Source of the DNA: Candidatus Fermentibacterota bacterium
GTDB lineage: Bacteria > Fermentibacterota > Fermentibacteria > Fermentibacterales > Fermentibacteraceae
DNA: 31,695 bases
Assembly (NCBI GenBank): GCA_012523605.1
Contig: JAAYTY010000154.1
Span: 1-31,695, forward strand
Reading direction: 5' to 3'
Part shown: one piece after another, positions 31,444-31,695 of the stretch
Numbering within the stretch: position 1 is the first letter of the stretch
Layout of the letters: the number at the start of each line of letters is the position of its first letter
The notes under the pieces: model-generated
What the model saw: only the letters and a program-made list of their open reading frames with translations
Told to the model about the DNA's origin: nothing
Database searches by the model: none
Position numbers and translations under genes: made by a program

Positions 31444-31462
31444 ATCCACCTCCTTCGGATGA

Positions 31463-31491
31463 ATAATCATGAGCAATGCGGTACCAGTCAA
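31463..31491 (-). promoter_or_regulatory. Sigma70-type promoter for the thioredoxin-like gene
   Basis: The minus strand has TTGACT (31486-31491), a 17-base spacer and GATTAT (31463-31468), both good matches. The -35 box overlaps the left end of repeat copy 2, so insertion of the repeat may have created or altered this promoter. Confidence 0.45.
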
Positions 31492-31527
31492 CGGGGGGTC
31501 GGAGTTAACTTCGTTAACTTTGATCCC
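31487..31527 (+). repeat. GTTAAC hairpin repeat, copy 2
   Basis: Same orientation and same 33-base core as copy 1 (starts GGGGTCGG, ends TTGATCCC), with GTCAAC for GTCAAT and one extra G at the left. It lies about 70 bases before a transposase-like gene. Confidence 0.85.
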
Positions 31528-31572
31528 GCATTCTTCATCTTCTCTATTGTTTTGGGTGATTGCTCAAGGTTT

Positions 31573-31595
31573 GGCACCATGATTAGGATGGTGCC
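31573..31595 (+). repeat. Inverted repeat overlapping the transposase ribosome-binding site
   Basis: GGCACCAT and ATGGTGCC are perfect 8-base arms around GATTAGG. The second arm ends directly before the ATG at 31596, so the hairpin would mask the AGGA Shine-Dalgarno. This is a common way for insertion sequences to limit transposase translation. Confidence 0.55.
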
Positions 31596-31695
31596 ATGCG
31601 TCTGGAAGCCTATGAATCGCTGATCAGCAGTCCTGCAAGTGCTCGGAAGTATTTGCTGGGATTCTGCTGGAAAAACCATCAGCGCCACTGTCCTC
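31596..31695 (+). CDS. N-terminus of an IS1595-type transposase (3' end beyond window)
   Basis: The frame from ATG 31596 is open to the right edge (33 codons): MRLEAYESLISSPASARKYL, then LGFCWKNHQRHCP. Cys followed by HCP near the end fits the start of the N-terminal zinc ribbon (CxxC type) of IS1595-family transposases, and the RxYL.FxW segment is also familiar. Only the first 33 residues are visible, so the family call is tentative. The lower-GC sequence here and the hairpin over the start agree with a mobile element. Confidence 0.6.
   Translation, partial: MRLEAYESLISSPASARKYLLGFCWKNHQRHCP

Noticed and set aside
31488..31688. 66-residue minus-strand ORF at the right edge
   Set aside because: It is antisense to the transposase-like N-terminus and reads through the repeat; the plus-strand frame has the zinc-ribbon-like pattern.

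Overview
This window is a GC-rich, densely packed bacterial chromosome segment. It probably comes from an uncultured anaerobic Gram-negative lineage. An outer membrane is suggested by lipoprotein signals, a predicted beta-barrel protein and a Por/T9SS-like C-terminal sorting domain. Anaerobiosis is suggested by a cluster resembling the orange-protein (ORP) operons of anaerobes and by many iron-sulfur or cysteine-motif proteins. The style resembles FCB-superphylum candidate phyla such as Fermentibacterota, but this is inferred from gene content only. No rRNA, tRNA or CRISPR array was seen.

Region 1 (1-5982, all minus strand) is a sigma54-type redox/metal-cluster island. A sigma54 promoter at 4494-4510 precedes NifX-zinc ribbon, DUF5320-like, NifX, ferredoxin:thioredoxin reductase-like, two MinD ATPases with inserted 2[4Fe-4S] ferredoxins, and an Mrp-NifX fusion cut by the left edge. 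The PAS/AAA+/Fis activator that probably drives it lies just upstream. It sits 20 bp behind a PEP/pyruvate-binding protein (6003-8363).

Region 2 (8510-11471, minus) holds exported or membrane proteins: a propeller-like lipoprotein, a small coiled-coil secreted protein, a membrane-anchored unknown and a SagB-type nitroreductase lipoprotein.

Region 3 (11565-21134) is a signalling block. A GGDEF-STAND-TPR protein (plus) faces a class III cyclase-STAND-TPR protein (minus), and the two stop codons share one CTAG. Upstream of the cyclase, with 4-7 base overlaps, are a secreted protein interrupted by an in-frame TGA and a four-PAS hybrid histidine kinase.

Region 4 (21283-25551) is divergent from the kinase. 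It encodes a CstB-like persulfide dioxygenase-rhodanese and a split YeeE/YedE sulfur transporter, followed on the other strand by a MATE exporter and a DUF3795 protein.

Region 5 (25664-31695) holds a nucleotidyltransferase with an unusual cysteine-rich C-terminal domain, a DUF5777 barrel/DOMON lipoprotein pair and an unknown exported protein. A frameshifted thioredoxin-like secreted protein follows, lying between two direct copies of a GTTAAC hairpin repeat. The right edge holds the start of an apparent IS1595-type transposase.

Two window-wide habits matter for gene calling. Neighbouring genes overlap at NTGA or TGATG, with all four NTGA forms used. At least two well-supported starts are CTG.
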